A stretch of DNA of 64,000 bases from assembly GCF_001590865.1 (NCBI RefSeq), contig NZ_BBUY01000009.1, positions 1 through 64,000 on the forward strand. The letters run 5' to 3'. This document shows, in pieces, positions 17,833-26,696 of the stretch (the first letter of the stretch is position 1; the number at the start of each line of letters is the position of its first letter). A program made the translations under genes and the position numbers. Source of the DNA: Streptomyces sp. NBRC 110611. GTDB lineage: Bacteria > Actinomycetota > Actinomycetes > Streptomycetales > Streptomycetaceae. The notes beneath the pieces are model-generated. The model made no database searches and had not been told where the DNA came from. It saw only the letters and a list, made by a program, of their open reading frames with translations.

Positions 17833-19422
17833 ATGGCCACCAGCCGCCTGCTCCGCACCCCCGCCGCCGTCCTCGCGGCCACCGCTCTGCTGATCTCCGG
17901 CTGCTCCTCGGGACGGTCGACTCCCGACGCCGACGCGTCCCCGGGCCGTACGACCGAGGCCGGCGTCCAGCGCCCCGCCGAGGACGCCACCCTCCAGCCC
18001 CTTCCGGCCACCGTTCCGGCCAACCTCCGGCCGTACTACGACCAGAAGCTCAGCTGGCGTCCCTGCGGCGTCGCGGGTTTCGAGTGCACCACCATGAAGG
18101 CGCCCCTGGACTACGCCGAGCCCAGTGCGGGCACCGACCTCAAGCTCGCGGTGGCCCGCAAGAAGGCCACCGGCCCGGGTAGCCGGCTCGGCTCCCTCAT
18201 GGTCAATCCGGGCGGCCCGGGCGGTTCGGCGATCGACTACCTCCAGCAGTACGCGCCCCAGCCCGCATCGGTCCGGGCCCGCTACGACATGGTGGCGATG
18301 GACCCACGCGGTGTGGCCCGTAGCGCACCGGTCAAGTGCCTCTCCGACCGGCAGATGGACCGCTACACCGAGACCGACCAGACCCCGGACACCCCGGCCG
18401 AGGTCGACAAGCTCACCGCCGCCTTCCGCTACTTCGCCGAGGGCTGCAAATCCCACTCCGGCAAGCTGCTCTCGCACGTTTCCACCATCGAGGCCGCCCG
18501 CGACATGGATGTCCTGCGCGCCGCCCTGGGCGACCAGAAGCTCACCTACGTAGGCGCCTCCTACGGCACCTTCCTCGGCGCCACCTATGCTGGTCTGTTC
18601 CCGACCCGGGTCGGCCGCCTGGTCCTCGACGGTGCCATGAACCCGGACCTCGACTCCCGCACGGTCAACCGGGACCAGACCGCCGGTTTCAACGTCGCCT
18701 TCACCGCGTTCGCCGAGGCCTGCGTCAAGCAGCGGAACTGCCCGCTCGGCCAGAAGAACGCCGAGGACGCCGGCCGGCAGCTCGCCGCCTTCTTCAAGAA
18801 ACTGGACGCCCGGCCGGTCGCGACGGGCGAGGAGCGCAAGCTCACCGAATCCCTCGCCATGACGGGCGTGATCGCCGCGATGTACGACCAGCGTGCCTGG
18901 CCCATGCTGCGTGAGTACCTCGCCCAGGCCAAGGCCGGCAACGGCCGCGGGCTGCTCGCCCTCTCGGACAGCTACTACGAGCGCGAACCGGACGGCCACT
19001 ACGCCAACCAGATGTACGCGAACCCCGCCGTCAACTGCCTCGACCTCGCGCCCGCCTTCGCCACTCCCGATCAGGTCCGTGCCGCCCTGCCCGGCTTCCG
19101 CGAGGCCTCACCGGTCTTCGGCGAAAACTTCGCCTGGGCCGCTCTGAACTGCGCGTACTGGCCGGTCAAGGCCTCCGGAACGGCCCATCGCATCGAGGCC
19201 AAGGGCGCCGACCCGATCGTCGTCGTCGGCACCACCCGCGACCCGGCCACCCCGTACACCTGGGCCAAGGCCCTCGCCCAGCAGCTCTCCCGGGCCACCC
19301 TCCTCACCTACGAGGGCGACGGTCACACCGCCTACGGCCGCGGCAGCGACTGCATCGACACCGAGATCAACACCTACCTCCTCGAAGGCACCGCCCCACC
19401 CAAGAACAAACGCTGCACGTGA
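17833..19422 (+). CDS. Secreted alpha/beta-hydrolase lipoprotein, tripeptidyl-aminopeptidase-like
   Basis: A 529-residue exported peptidase. The N-terminus has a lipoprotein signal ending LLISGCSSG. The catalytic domain has the nucleophile elbow GASYGT (Ser243), an oxyanion segment MVNPGGPGGS, and a C-terminal TAP-like region with Asp in VGTTRDPATPYTW and His in GDGHTAYG. Streptomyces SlpD/SlpE and tripeptidyl aminopeptidase share this layout; they remove N-terminal tri- or dipeptides outside the cell. It follows holB with about 160 bases of its own leader. The next feature is a hairpin and the convergent tRNA. Confidence 0.93.
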   Translation: MATSRLLRTPAAVLAATALLISGCSSGRSTPDADASPGRTTEAGVQRPAEDATLQPLPATVPANLRPYYDQKLSWRPCGVAGFECTTMKAPLDYAEPSAGTDLKLAVARKKATGPGSRLGSLMVNPGGPGGSAIDYLQQYAPQPASVRARYDMVAMDPRGVARSAPVKCLSDRQMDRYTETDQTPDTPAEVDKLTAAFRYFAEGCKSHSGKLLSHVSTIEAARDMDVLRAALGDQKLTYVGASYGTFLGATYAGLFPTRVGRLVLDGAMNPDLDSRTVNRDQTAGFNVAFTAFAEACVKQRNCPLGQKNAEDAGRQLAAFFKKLDARPVATGEERKLTESLAMTGVIAAMYDQRAWPMLREYLAQAKAGNGRGLLALSDSYYEREPDGHYANQMYANPAVNCLDLAPAFATPDQVRAALPGFREASPVFGENFAWAALNCAYWPVKASGTAHRIEAKGADPIVVVGTTRDPATPYTWAKALAQQLSRATLLTYEGDGHTAYGRGSDCIDTEINTYLLEGTAPPKNKRCT

Positions 19423-19514
19423 CCTGTCCCACATCCGCCCCGCCCTCGCACCCCCAGCGCCCCGCGCCCCCGAGGCCGGTGCACCATGGTCGACAAATGG
19501 TCAACAAAACGAAG

Positions 19515-19546
19515 AAACCCCAGGTCATGTACCTGACCTGGGGTTT
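19515..19546. terminator. Bidirectional hairpin between peptidase and tRNA-Thr
   Basis: A perfect 13-bp inverted repeat, AAACCCCAGGTCA / TGACCTGGGGTTT with a 6-base loop. A-rich DNA on the left and TTTCC on the right mean either strand ends its stem with Ts. It should terminate the tRNA on the minus strand and probably the peptidase on the plus strand. Confidence 0.85.
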
Positions 19547-19554
19547 CCTCTCGG

Positions 19555-19628
19555 AGCCGCCTTCGGGATTCGAACCCGAGACCTACGCATTACGAGTGCG
19601 TTGCTCTGGCCAACTGAGCTAAGGCGGC
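19555..19628 (-). tRNA. tRNA-Thr (anticodon CGU)
   Basis: Read on the minus strand, the 74 bases fold as a complete cloverleaf: 7-bp acceptor GCCGCCT/AGGCGGC, D arm GCTC...GAGC, anticodon stem ACGCA/TGCGT with loop CTCGTAA (anticodon CGT, decoding ACG), a 5-base variable loop and T arm TCGGG-TTCGAAT-CCCGA. The discriminator base is U. CCA is not encoded. Confidence 0.97.
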
Positions 19629-19949
19629 GTGGTGCGCGGCCCAGTCTACACACCGTTGAGGGGTGCTCCGTACTCGGTCGAGGGGCTGGTCAGAGGGGGC
19701 GGCCGGGGAGTGCCGCCGGCTCGGTGAGTGCCGCCCGCCTGGTTTCGGCTCGGTCGGCCGCTGGGTGTCGATCTTCGTCGTCGGTTGTGCCGGGAAGTGT
19801 TGGCTGCGGTGGGAATGCCGTGGGGCTGCCGTGGGAATGCCGTGGGGCCGCTGTGGGGCTGTCGTGGGGTTGTCGGGTGTGGGGCAACGGCCGCTTTAGA
19901 GTGAGTTGTTGGGTGGGCGGGAGTGGGAAGGAGCTGGGAGGGGTTGCAG
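19629..19949. other. Intergenic region with GTGGGG-type tandem repeats
   Basis: Between the tRNA and the NTPase gene, 19808-19880 holds degenerate repeats of GGGAATGCCGTGGGGCTGCC and shorter CTGTGGGG/CGTGGGG units. Upstream of the tRNA (19629-19700) must lie its promoter. GGGAGGGG at about 19936 is the ribosome site for the next gene. Frames that span this region are not gene-like. Confidence 0.55.
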
Positions 19950-22046
19950 ATGAGGGTGGAACTTCCGCCGGAGCCGGTGCACTTCGTCAATCGGCACGAC
20001 GAACGGCAGCGGGCTCTTCGGGCGGTGGAGGGGTGGCGGGGCCGTTCCCGGCCGCTGGTGCTGTCGCTGAGCGGGCCGGCCGGGCTGGGCAAGACGGAGT
20101 TGGCCCGGCTGATCGCCCGGACCGTGCTCGATCGTTTCCCGGATGGTGTGCTCTCGGTCGACCTCGACGATTTTCGGCTGGACGGCGTTCTGGACCCCGG
20201 CGACGTGGTGGCGCAGCTGCTGGGGTCCCTCGGGGTGGAGCCGCATCTCGTGGAGGCCCAGTTCAAGGCGCGGTGTCGGCAGTATTGGCGGAAGACCTCC
20301 GGTGCCGGGCTGGCCGTCATCGTGGACAACGCGAGGTACGCGTCGGAAGTGGTTCCGCTGCTTCCGGCGTCGGGCGGGAGCGTGGTGATCGTCGCGAGCC
20401 ACGGTCCGCTCTACGGCCTGGAGGACGGGGCGGCCGTCGACCTGTCGCTTCCGCCGCTGGGGGAACTGGCGGCGACGGAACTGCTGGGGCTGATCGTCCG
20501 CGACCACCGGCTGGCCGCCGATCCGGAGGCGGTGCGGGCGTTGGTGCGGCTGTGCGACGGCCTGCCGGCGGCTCTGCACGTAGCCGGCCGCTGGGTGCGT
20601 GCGCACCGGCTGCGGCCGCTGTCCCGCCTGATCCCGGCGCTCCAGGGCGAGTGGGAGGAGAAGGGGTTGCCCGGTGTCGAGCGGATCTGGGACACGGTGT
20701 ACGGCGGTCTGCCCCGCCCCGCGGGCCTGCTCTACCGGCTGCTGCCCCACCATCCAGGGGCGACGTTCACGCCGGATTCCGCCGCCGCGCTGCTGGGGCT
20801 GGGGCAGGAGGCCGGCGAGGAGGCCCTTGAGGAGCTGCACAAGGCCGGATTATTGGACCTGCGCGACGTGCTCGACGCGTCAGGTCCAGGACCAGGGGAG
20901 GGGCCCGGCCTGCCAGGGACGGAGGCCGGTCTACCAGGGGCGGAGGCTAGCCTTCCAGGGGCGGAAGCCGGCCGGATGAGGCTGCCGGGGCCGCTGCGGG
21001 CGCACGCCCTGCGTCGGTCCCGCCGCGATGCCGAGGACGGTGAGGTGGCCGCGGCGCAGACGCGGGTTCTGCGCTGGTACGTCCGTCAGGCTCAACGGGC
21101 GGACCGGTTCTCCGCCGGTCGGCGGCTCATCGTCGCGGATGTCTTCGACCCCGTTTCCGGTACACCGGACGTTCCGCTGGAAGATCCGCAGGAGGCCGCG
21201 GACGAGGGGGTCCGGGCCGAGCGCGCCGAACGCGCCTCCCGCTGGCTCCATCAGGAACGCCATGCGTTGTTCGCGTGCGTACGCCTGGCCTACGGCCGCG
21301 GGCTGGACGCGGAGGTCGTGGCCCTGTCCGAGCCGGTGTGGACGTACGCGTTGGACCATCCCCACCAGTCCGACGTCGTGCAGGTCTTCCGGCTCGCCGT
21401 GGCTGCCGCGGTCCGGCACGGGCGGAACGCGGCGTGGCTGGTGCGTACGCGCTGCCAACTCGCCCGCCCGCTCTGGGAGTCGGGAGAGCTGGACGACGCG
21501 GAGCGCGAGCTCGCCGCCGCCGATGCCGCCGTGCGGCTGCTGGGGGACGGCGCGCGCGACGGCAAGCTCCGCGCCTCGGTGGTCGAGTCCTGGGGCATGC
21601 TCGACGGCGCACGTGGCGAGTGGGACGCCGCCGCAGACGCCTTCGCCCGGTCGCGCGAGCTGCACGCCGCGATCGCCAACCCCTACGGCGTCATGCTCCA
21701 GACCTACCGGATGGGAGAAGCCAGGGCGGAACTGGGCGAGCTGGAGACGGCGCACCGACTGCTGTCCGAAGCGCACACGGCCGCCATGGCACTGAAACGC
21801 GAGCGGATGACCGGACGTACGGCCTTCGCGCTCGCCGGAGTCCTGTGCCGCCTCGGCCGTCCGGACGAGGCCCGCCGACTGTACGAGCAGTCGTTGCAGG
21901 GCGCGCGCAATCGGCGTTCCGGATTTGATCAGGCCCGTATCCACGACGCGATGGCCCAGCTGGAGGAGGCGGACGGGCGCGGTCCGGAGGCCGGGGAACA
22001 CCGTGCGGCCGCACACGACATCCGGCGGCGCAACGGCCTGGCCTGA
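19950..22046 (+). CDS. STAND-type NTPase with TPR-like C-terminus, contains a TTA codon
   Basis: A 698-residue regulator-like protein. An NB-ARC-type NTPase module shows Walker A GPAGLGKT (Lys48), Walker B GLAVIVDNA and the GLPAAL motif typical of AfsR/SARP-type and other STAND proteins. Residues from about 430 are helical repeats of TPR character (e.g. WLVRTRCQLARPLWESGELD). No N-terminal DNA-binding domain is present, so it may signal by protein contact. A linker near residue 320 has three copies of a LPG(A/T)EA unit. Leu301 is encoded by TTA (20850-20852), which in Streptomyces makes translation depend on bldA. The ATG follows GGGAGGGG. Confidence 0.85.
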   Translation: MRVELPPEPVHFVNRHDERQRALRAVEGWRGRSRPLVLSLSGPAGLGKTELARLIARTVLDRFPDGVLSVDLDDFRLDGVLDPGDVVAQLLGSLGVEPHLVEAQFKARCRQYWRKTSGAGLAVIVDNARYASEVVPLLPASGGSVVIVASHGPLYGLEDGAAVDLSLPPLGELAATELLGLIVRDHRLAADPEAVRALVRLCDGLPAALHVAGRWVRAHRLRPLSRLIPALQGEWEEKGLPGVERIWDTVYGGLPRPAGLLYRLLPHHPGATFTPDSAAALLGLGQEAGEEALEELHKAGLLDLRDVLDASGPGPGEGPGLPGTEAGLPGAEASLPGAEAGRMRLPGPLRAHALRRSRRDAEDGEVAAAQTRVLRWYVRQAQRADRFSAGRRLIVADVFDPVSGTPDVPLEDPQEAADEGVRAERAERASRWLHQERHALFACVRLAYGRGLDAEVVALSEPVWTYALDHPHQSDVVQVFRLAVAAAVRHGRNAAWLVRTRCQLARPLWESGELDDAERELAAADAAVRLLGDGARDGKLRASVVESWGMLDGARGEWDAAADAFARSRELHAAIANPYGVMLQTYRMGEARAELGELETAHRLLSEAHTAAMALKRERMTGRTAFALAGVLCRLGRPDEARRLYEQSLQGARNRRSGFDQARIHDAMAQLEEADGRGPEAGEHRAAAHDIRRRNGLA

Positions 22047-22110
22047 CCCGGGCCGGGGGCCGGGACCGGGACTGGAGCCGGGGCCGGGGCCGGGGCCGGG
22101 GAGACGGGTG

Positions 22111-23934
22111 CTAGAGCGCCTGCCCGGCTTCGTCGGCCGTGGCCGGGCGGAGCCGGACGCGGATGGCCCGTTGGCCGATGAGGCAGGTCAGCCGGGTCGG
22201 TGCGGCGGGCTTCGTGCGGTGGGTGATCAGCCAGGCGTACACGGCCGAGACGGCGGCGGCCGGGTCGATACGGGCGATGCGGCCGTCTTCGTGCCGTGGC
22301 TCGACCTGGACGGTGTAGGGCTGTGCGTGGCCGCGGACGTCGAGCAGGCACAGACCGGAGGGCCGTACCACCGCGGCCGCGCGGCAGCCGGGGTACTCGG
22401 ACAGGACGTGCTGCGCCCAGCCGTCGGCAGACCAGGTCAGGTCTGCCGGGGCGGAGGGCGCCGACGGCGGGCGTCGGTACAGCAGCCCGGCGGAACGGGT
22501 GAGTTGCTCGGTCGCGGCGCCGTGTTCCACGGCCAGGTGGTGGCCGGGCGGGCCCAGACCGGCCGGGCGGCGTACGATCCCGGCTCCCTCCGCGGTGACC
22601 TCGGCGTGTACGTCGAATGCCGTGGCCATGCGGGCAGCGGCGGCGGGTCCGGGGGCGGGGTCGGGCAGGAGCCGTACCGGAGAGCCGAGGGCCGGCGGGG
22701 TGAGGCCGAGCAGGCCGTACAGTTCGGTGCGCAGCCTGCCCAGGGCGCTGCCCTGGTGCGCGAAGGCGGCCTGGGCGGCGGCGAGTCCGGGGCCCGGGCG
22801 GTACGCCGCCAGGGCTTTCTCCAGCGCTTCGGCGGGCCCCAGCGCCGGTACCCGGCGGAGGAGTACGTCCATCGGGCTGCCCGGTATCAGTTCCGCGCAG
22901 TCCCGGCTCACGCCGACGAGGGGACGGTCCTGAGCGGCGGCGTAGTACAGCGCCGCCGATCCATGGTCGGTGACCAGGGCGTCGGCGGCGATCAGGACGG
23001 CGGCCCACTCCTCGTGCGGGTTCGCGAGGATCATTCCCGCGTCGAGCGCCGGCGCCAGCCGTTCGGTCAGCTCATACGTACCGAGCAGGCTCCGCTCGTT
23101 GGGGTGGATGATGAGCGCCAACTGGTATTCGTCGTGCGGGAGATGGGCGGCGAGCCGGGCGGGAAGTTCGGGTCGTCGCCGCAGGAGGGACTCGGGTCCC
23201 CATGTCGAGGCGAGGACGAGGAGCTTCCGGGGGCCGGTGCCCAGCGCGGCTCGGTAGCGGTCGCGGAGGGGGTACGAGGCGAGGACGCGCTCCAGAGTGG
23301 GGTCCCCGATGACCTTTGTCCTCCGGGCGGCCTCCGGGGCGACGGCGGCGAGGCGGGCCACATGATCGGGGTGGGCCACCGCGTGCAGGGCGAGGGGTGC
23401 GGTACCGTCCGCCCGGAGCAGATACACGGGGTCGAGGCCGGACGCCGAGTCGGCCGAACCTTCCATGGGGATCGACTTGTTGAAGCCCGCGCCGTGCGGC
23501 AGCAGTACGTGTGTGCCGCGGAGCAGGCGCACGTCGCCCTTGGGGCTTGCGGCGACCACCAGGTCGTACGTGCGGCCGCGGGCTTCGCTCCAGGGCACCG
23601 TCCGGCCTCCGACGGCGTCGACGGCGGACAGGACGTCAACGCCGAAGTCGGAGCCCGGTACCAACGTGAAGAGACGGGTGATCCGGTCGTCGCCGGAGAA
23701 GACCGGGGATACGTCGAGGAGGCGATACAGCGCGACCGCCGACCGCGCGGCGAAAAGCACGGCCCGTCGCCCGTCGCCCGTCGCCCGTCGCCCGTCGCCC
23801 GTCGCCCGTCGCCCGTCGCCCGTCGCCCGTCGCCCGTCGCCCGTCGCCCGATTGTTCATCGTAGTGCGGAACGGCTGGCGGTATGTGCTGTTTTCGCAGG
23901 TAGGCGTGGGTATCTCGGCATCCTCCGGCGACAT
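22111..23934 (-). CDS. Glycosyltransferase-B-like / CDP-glycerol glycerophosphotransferase-like protein, repeat-containing 5' end
   Basis: The conserved part begins at AVLFAARSAVALYRLLDV and shows a GT-B-like layout: ASPKG, THVLLPHGAGFNKS (the conserved PHG of polyglycerolphosphate transferases), LLVLASTWGPESLL, a IIHPNE segment and a LVTDHGSAALYYAAA motif as in CDP-glycerol transferases. A role in surface polymer or glycan synthesis is inferred. Before the conserved part lie four ATGDGRR units made by a GCCCGTC DNA repeat. Starts are uncertain: ATG 23988, 23934 or 23859 precede the repeat, GTG 23760 follows it; none has a good ribosome site. I give 23934. The C-terminal 200 residues resemble no family I can name. 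Confidence 0.75.
   Translation of the reverse strand: MSPEDAEIPTPTCENSTYRQPFRTTMNNRATGDGRRATGDGRRATGDGRRATGDGRRAVLFAARSAVALYRLLDVSPVFSGDDRITRLFTLVPGSDFGVDVLSAVDAVGGRTVPWSEARGRTYDLVVAASPKGDVRLLRGTHVLLPHGAGFNKSIPMEGSADSASGLDPVYLLRADGTAPLALHAVAHPDHVARLAAVAPEAARRTKVIGDPTLERVLASYPLRDRYRAALGTGPRKLLVLASTWGPESLLRRRPELPARLAAHLPHDEYQLALIIHPNERSLLGTYELTERLAPALDAGMILANPHEEWAAVLIAADALVTDHGSAALYYAAAQDRPLVGVSRDCAELIPGSPMDVLLRRVPALGPAEALEKALAAYRPGPGLAAAQAAFAHQGSALGRLRTELYGLLGLTPPALGSPVRLLPDPAPGPAAAARMATAFDVHAEVTAEGAGIVRRPAGLGPPGHHLAVEHGAATEQLTRSAGLLYRRPPSAPSAPADLTWSADGWAQHVLSEYPGCRAAAVVRPSGLCLLDVRGHAQPYTVQVEPRHEDGRIARIDPAAAVSAVYAWLITHRTKPAAPTRLTCLIGQRAIRVRLRPATADEAGQAL
23762..23850. repeat. Heptanucleotide tandem repeat (GCCCGTC), 12.7 perfect copies
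   Basis: Twelve perfect copies of GCCCGTC (23762-23845) plus five bases of a thirteenth. Read on the minus strand inside the glycosyltransferase-like gene, three units (21 bp) give ATGDGRR. Seven is not a multiple of three, so gain or loss of one or two units would shift the reading frame of anything starting upstream. Such perfect short tandem repeats are prone to slippage. Confidence 0.95.
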
Positions 23935-24005
23935 GAGCCGATCGTACCGCTCGGTGGATACCGTAACCGGGAGTGATATGCACCCCATGAGGGAAGGGGG
24001 AATTG

Positions 24006-24470
24006 ATGAGCGAATGGGGAATCGCGCTGATCGCCGCAGGATCAGCGATCGCGGGCAGCGTCGTCACCGGTTGGTACAGCCGCAGCTCCGGTATCCGCCA
24101 GGCCGAAGCGGCACGTCATGCGGGCGATCGCCAAGCGGACGCGCTTGTCGAGTCCGTCCGGCTCACGATCCGGGCCGAGGCGCGCCAGCGCTCACTCGCC
24201 CTGCGCCGCCAGACCTACGCGGAGTTCCTCGGCGCCGCGGAAGCCGGCATCCTCACCGAGCGCACCGGGAGGGGAGCGTCCGGCGACCAGGCTGGTCTCC
24301 AACGGGCCTTGGGCGGGGTGGTCCTGGAAGGCTCGCCCGAGGTCGCCGCCGCAGCGCACCACCTCGTCGACTGCCTGCGACGCCATGAGGCGCCGGACGA
24401 TCTGCACCGCGCGAAGCTGGCTTTCGTCTCGGCGGCCCAGGAGTGCCTGAACGCCCCGCCGGCGACCTGA
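24006..24470 (+). CDS. Small membrane-anchored coiled-coil protein, function unknown
   Basis: A 154-residue protein: one N-terminal transmembrane helix (WGIALIAAGSAIAGSVVTGW), then a charged helical region (IRQAEAARHAGDRQADALVE... RAEARQRSLALRRQTYAEFLGA) and a helical C-terminus. The helix orientation suggests a cytoplasmic coiled coil. Similar small proteins are common in Streptomyces but have no assigned function. The ATG at 24006 follows GGGAAGGGGG. It diverges from the repeat-containing gene with almost no room for two promoters. Confidence 0.75.
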   Translation: MSEWGIALIAAGSAIAGSVVTGWYSRSSGIRQAEAARHAGDRQADALVESVRLTIRAEARQRSLALRRQTYAEFLGAAEAGILTERTGRGASGDQAGLQRALGGVVLEGSPEVAAAAHHLVDCLRRHEAPDDLHRAKLAFVSAAQECLNAPPAT

Positions 24471-24538
24471 TGACCTGATGACGTCGGGTCGCAGCCGGGA
24501 CGTCCGGGCACCGCGCGCTCAGGAATCTCCGCGTCGCC

Positions 24539-25201
24539 TCACCGGTCGTCGGATCCGTCGGCGCCGAGGTAGGTGAGGACCGCCCGGACCCGGCGGTTGG
24601 TGTCGTTGTCGGTGACGATGCCGAGCTTGGCGAAGATCGTGGTTGTGTACTTGCTGATGGCGCCCTCGCTCAGGAACAGCCGGGCCGCGATCGCCGTGTT
24701 GGACAGGCCCTCGGCCATCAGCGCGAGCACCGAGCGCTCCCGTTCGGTGAGCGTGGCGAGCGGATCGGCGCGCATCGGCCGGCCCAGCAGTTTGGCGACG
24801 ACCGTCGGGTCCAGTGCCGTACCGCCGTCGGCGACGCGGTGGAGCGCGTCCATGAACTGGCGGGCGTCCAGGACGCGGTCCTTGAGCTGGTAGCCGACGC
24901 CGCCGTGCCCGTCGGCGAGGAGTTCGCGCGCGTACAGCTGCTCCACGTGCTGCGAGAGGATGAGCACGGGCAGGCCCGGCACCTCCCGGCGGGCGGCGAG
25001 CGCAGCCTGCAGTCCCTCGTCGGAGAACGTCGGCGGCAACCGGACGTCCACGATCGCCACGTCCGGCCGCAGGGTGAGCAGCGCGTCGAGCGTGCCGGGT
25101 CCCGTGTCGACCGCCGCGACGACGGTATGCCCGTGCGCCTCGACGATGCGGACCATCCCGTCGCGGAGCAGGAAGAGGTCTTCGGCTACGACAACGCGCA
25201 C
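24539..25201 (-). CDS. NarL/LuxR-family response regulator
   Basis: A 220-residue two-component regulator. The receiver domain has the phosphorylation site Asp52 in AIVDVRLPP, acidic pocket Glu7-Asp8 and conserved Lys in YQLKDRV. The C-terminal LuxR-type HTH is LTERERSVLALMAEGLSNTA... SKYTTTIFAKLG. It is translationally coupled to the kinase gene: its GTG start at 25201 overlaps the kinase end by 16 bases. Target genes are unknown; the membrane protein and MFS genes upstream on the same strand are candidates. Confidence 0.94.
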   Translation of the reverse strand: MRVVVAEDLFLLRDGMVRIVEAHGHTVVAAVDTGPGTLDALLTLRPDVAIVDVRLPPTFSDEGLQAALAARREVPGLPVLILSQHVEQLYARELLADGHGGVGYQLKDRVLDARQFMDALHRVADGGTALDPTVVAKLLGRPMRADPLATLTERERSVLALMAEGLSNTAIAARLFLSEGAISKYTTTIFAKLGIVTDNDTNRRVRAVLTYLGADGSDDR

Positions 25202-26583
25202 GGCACCGCCACGGTGATGTGAGTGGGTCCCCCGGTGGGGCTGTCGATCTCCAGCCGGCCGTGGAAGGCCGCCATCCGGCGCTCGATCCCGCGCAGCCCG
25301 GAGCCCGCCGAGGCGGCGGCTCCGCCGGCCCCGTCGTCGGTCACCGTCGCGCTGAGCGTCCGCTGTTCATAGGCGAATGCGACGGACACCCGGGAGGCCC
25401 CGGCATGCTTGGCGGCATTCGCCATCAGTTCCGCGACGGCGAAGTAGACCGCCGACTCGACGGGGCGCTCGACCCGGGAGGGCACCGTGCTGTGCACGGT
25501 GATCCCGACCGGAGAGTCGAGCGCCAGGGCCCGGACGGCGTCCACCAGGCCGCGCTCGGCGAGTACGGGCGGGTTGATGCCGTGGACCAGCGAGCGCAGC
25601 TCGGCGAGCGCGGCCGCGGACGCGGTGCGGGCCTCGGCGAGAATCGCCTTCGCCGCGGCGGGATCGGTGTCGACGAGTTGCTCGGCGGCCCCCACCGACA
25701 TCCCCAGCGCGAGCAGCCGGGCCTGCGTCCCGTCGTGCAGGTCCCGCTCGATGCGTTCCAGTTCGGCGGCCTGGGTCAGGGTCAGGTCCGCCCGGATGGC
25801 CTCCAGCTCCTCGACCCGCCGGCCGGGCCACGAGCGCGGGACCGGCCCGAGGAACCGCAGCGCCAGGGGCCCGAAGATCCGCCATGCGAACGGGGCGCCG
25901 GCCATACCGGCCACACCGGCGACACCGGCGACGATCAGGGCGACGCCGTATGCGCTGTGTGCGCCGTATGCGTCGTGTGCTCCGGATCCGCCGTAACTGC
26001 TGGATCCGAGGAGGCCCGGCGTCAAGGCCGTGTACACACCGCCGGCGAGGCAGAGCAACGGCAGGGCCGCGACCGGCAGCACCGTTACACCGGCGACCAC
26101 GGACCACAGCCCGTCCCAGTGCAACTGCGGATCATGGAATCTGGCGTGCACCTTGGCCCGGCGGCGCGCTTCTCGCTCGGATCGGTGGTACTCGTGGCCG
26201 TCCCACCAGTAACCCGTCGACATGCGGCTGACCTGCGGCACCGCGCGGTAGGTCACCTCGAGTCGCACCCCCAGCCAGCGTTCCGCGCAGCGGCGCGCGG
26301 CCCTGGCGAGGGGCCGGCTGGTCAGCGCGTGCACGATCCAGAGGGCTACGGCGATCCACAGCACCACCAGCGCTACCTGCCCGAGGGCCACCAGCGCCCG
26401 GACGGCCAGGGGCCCGCTCACCCCCTCGGACCAGGACCGGACCACGGAGAAACCGCCCAGCCCGACGCCCAGGGACACGGCCGGCATCGGCCAGGTCAGC
26501 CCGGTCAGTACCGCGGACCGGTACAGCCCGCGCACGATGTCACGCCACCAGCGCAGCGGACCGCCTCCCGCAGGCCGTCCCAT
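25186..26583 (-). CDS. Sensor histidine kinase (HisKA_3 type)
   Basis: A 465-residue membrane kinase and partner of the regulator it overlaps. The N-terminal half has about four to six transmembrane helices and a His/Tyr-rich cytoplasmic loop. The phospho-acceptor is in ELERIERDLHDGTQARLLAL, the classic HisKA_3 motif, followed by an HATPase domain with MANAAKHAGASRV (N box) and DDGAGGAAASAGSGLRGI (G boxes). ATG 26583 is chosen: AAAGGA lies seven bases before it and the first helix begins soon after; the frame is open further upstream but not coding-like. A Gly/Ala/Ser-rich YGAHSAYG repeat sits in one loop. Confidence 0.93.
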   Translation of the reverse strand: MGRPAGGGPLRWWRDIVRGLYRSAVLTGLTWPMPAVSLGVGLGGFSVVRSWSEGVSGPLAVRALVALGQVALVVLWIAVALWIVHALTSRPLARAARRCAERWLGVRLEVTYRAVPQVSRMSTGYWWDGHEYHRSEREARRRAKVHARFHDPQLHWDGLWSVVAGVTVLPVAALPLLCLAGGVYTALTPGLLGSSSYGGSGAHDAYGAHSAYGVALIVAGVAGVAGMAGAPFAWRIFGPLALRFLGPVPRSWPGRRVEELEAIRADLTLTQAAELERIERDLHDGTQARLLALGMSVGAAEQLVDTDPAAAKAILAEARTASAAALAELRSLVHGINPPVLAERGLVDAVRALALDSPVGITVHSTVPSRVERPVESAVYFAVAELMANAAKHAGASRVSVAFAYEQRTLSATVTDDGAGGAAASAGSGLRGIERRMAAFHGRLEIDSPTGGPTHITVAVPCALS

Positions 26584-26631
26584 CCTCTGATCCTTTCGCC
26601 ACGGCGCCATTCTGCCAGCCGGGCACCGGCG

Positions 26632-26690
26632 GTACCCGGCCGCTGAGCGGTACCCGACGGTGAGCGGTACCCGACCGCTGAGCGGTGGGC
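26632..26690. repeat. Three imperfect GAGCGGTACCCGAC-type repeats
   Basis: About 18-bp units containing GAGCGGTACCCGAC (with CGCTGA or GGTGA before them) recur three times between the kinase and the next gene. Because GGTACC is palindromic, each unit could be a protein-binding site. Function unknown. Confidence 0.5.
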
Positions 26691-26696
26691 GCTCGC

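Noticed and set aside
19601..20830. 409-codon frame over the start of the STAND gene
   Set aside because: Gly/Arg/Ser-rich shadow; the overlapping frame has Walker motifs and a good ribosome site.
23762..23850. CRISPR-like array
   Set aside because: Unit is 7 bp without spacers; it is a simple tandem repeat.
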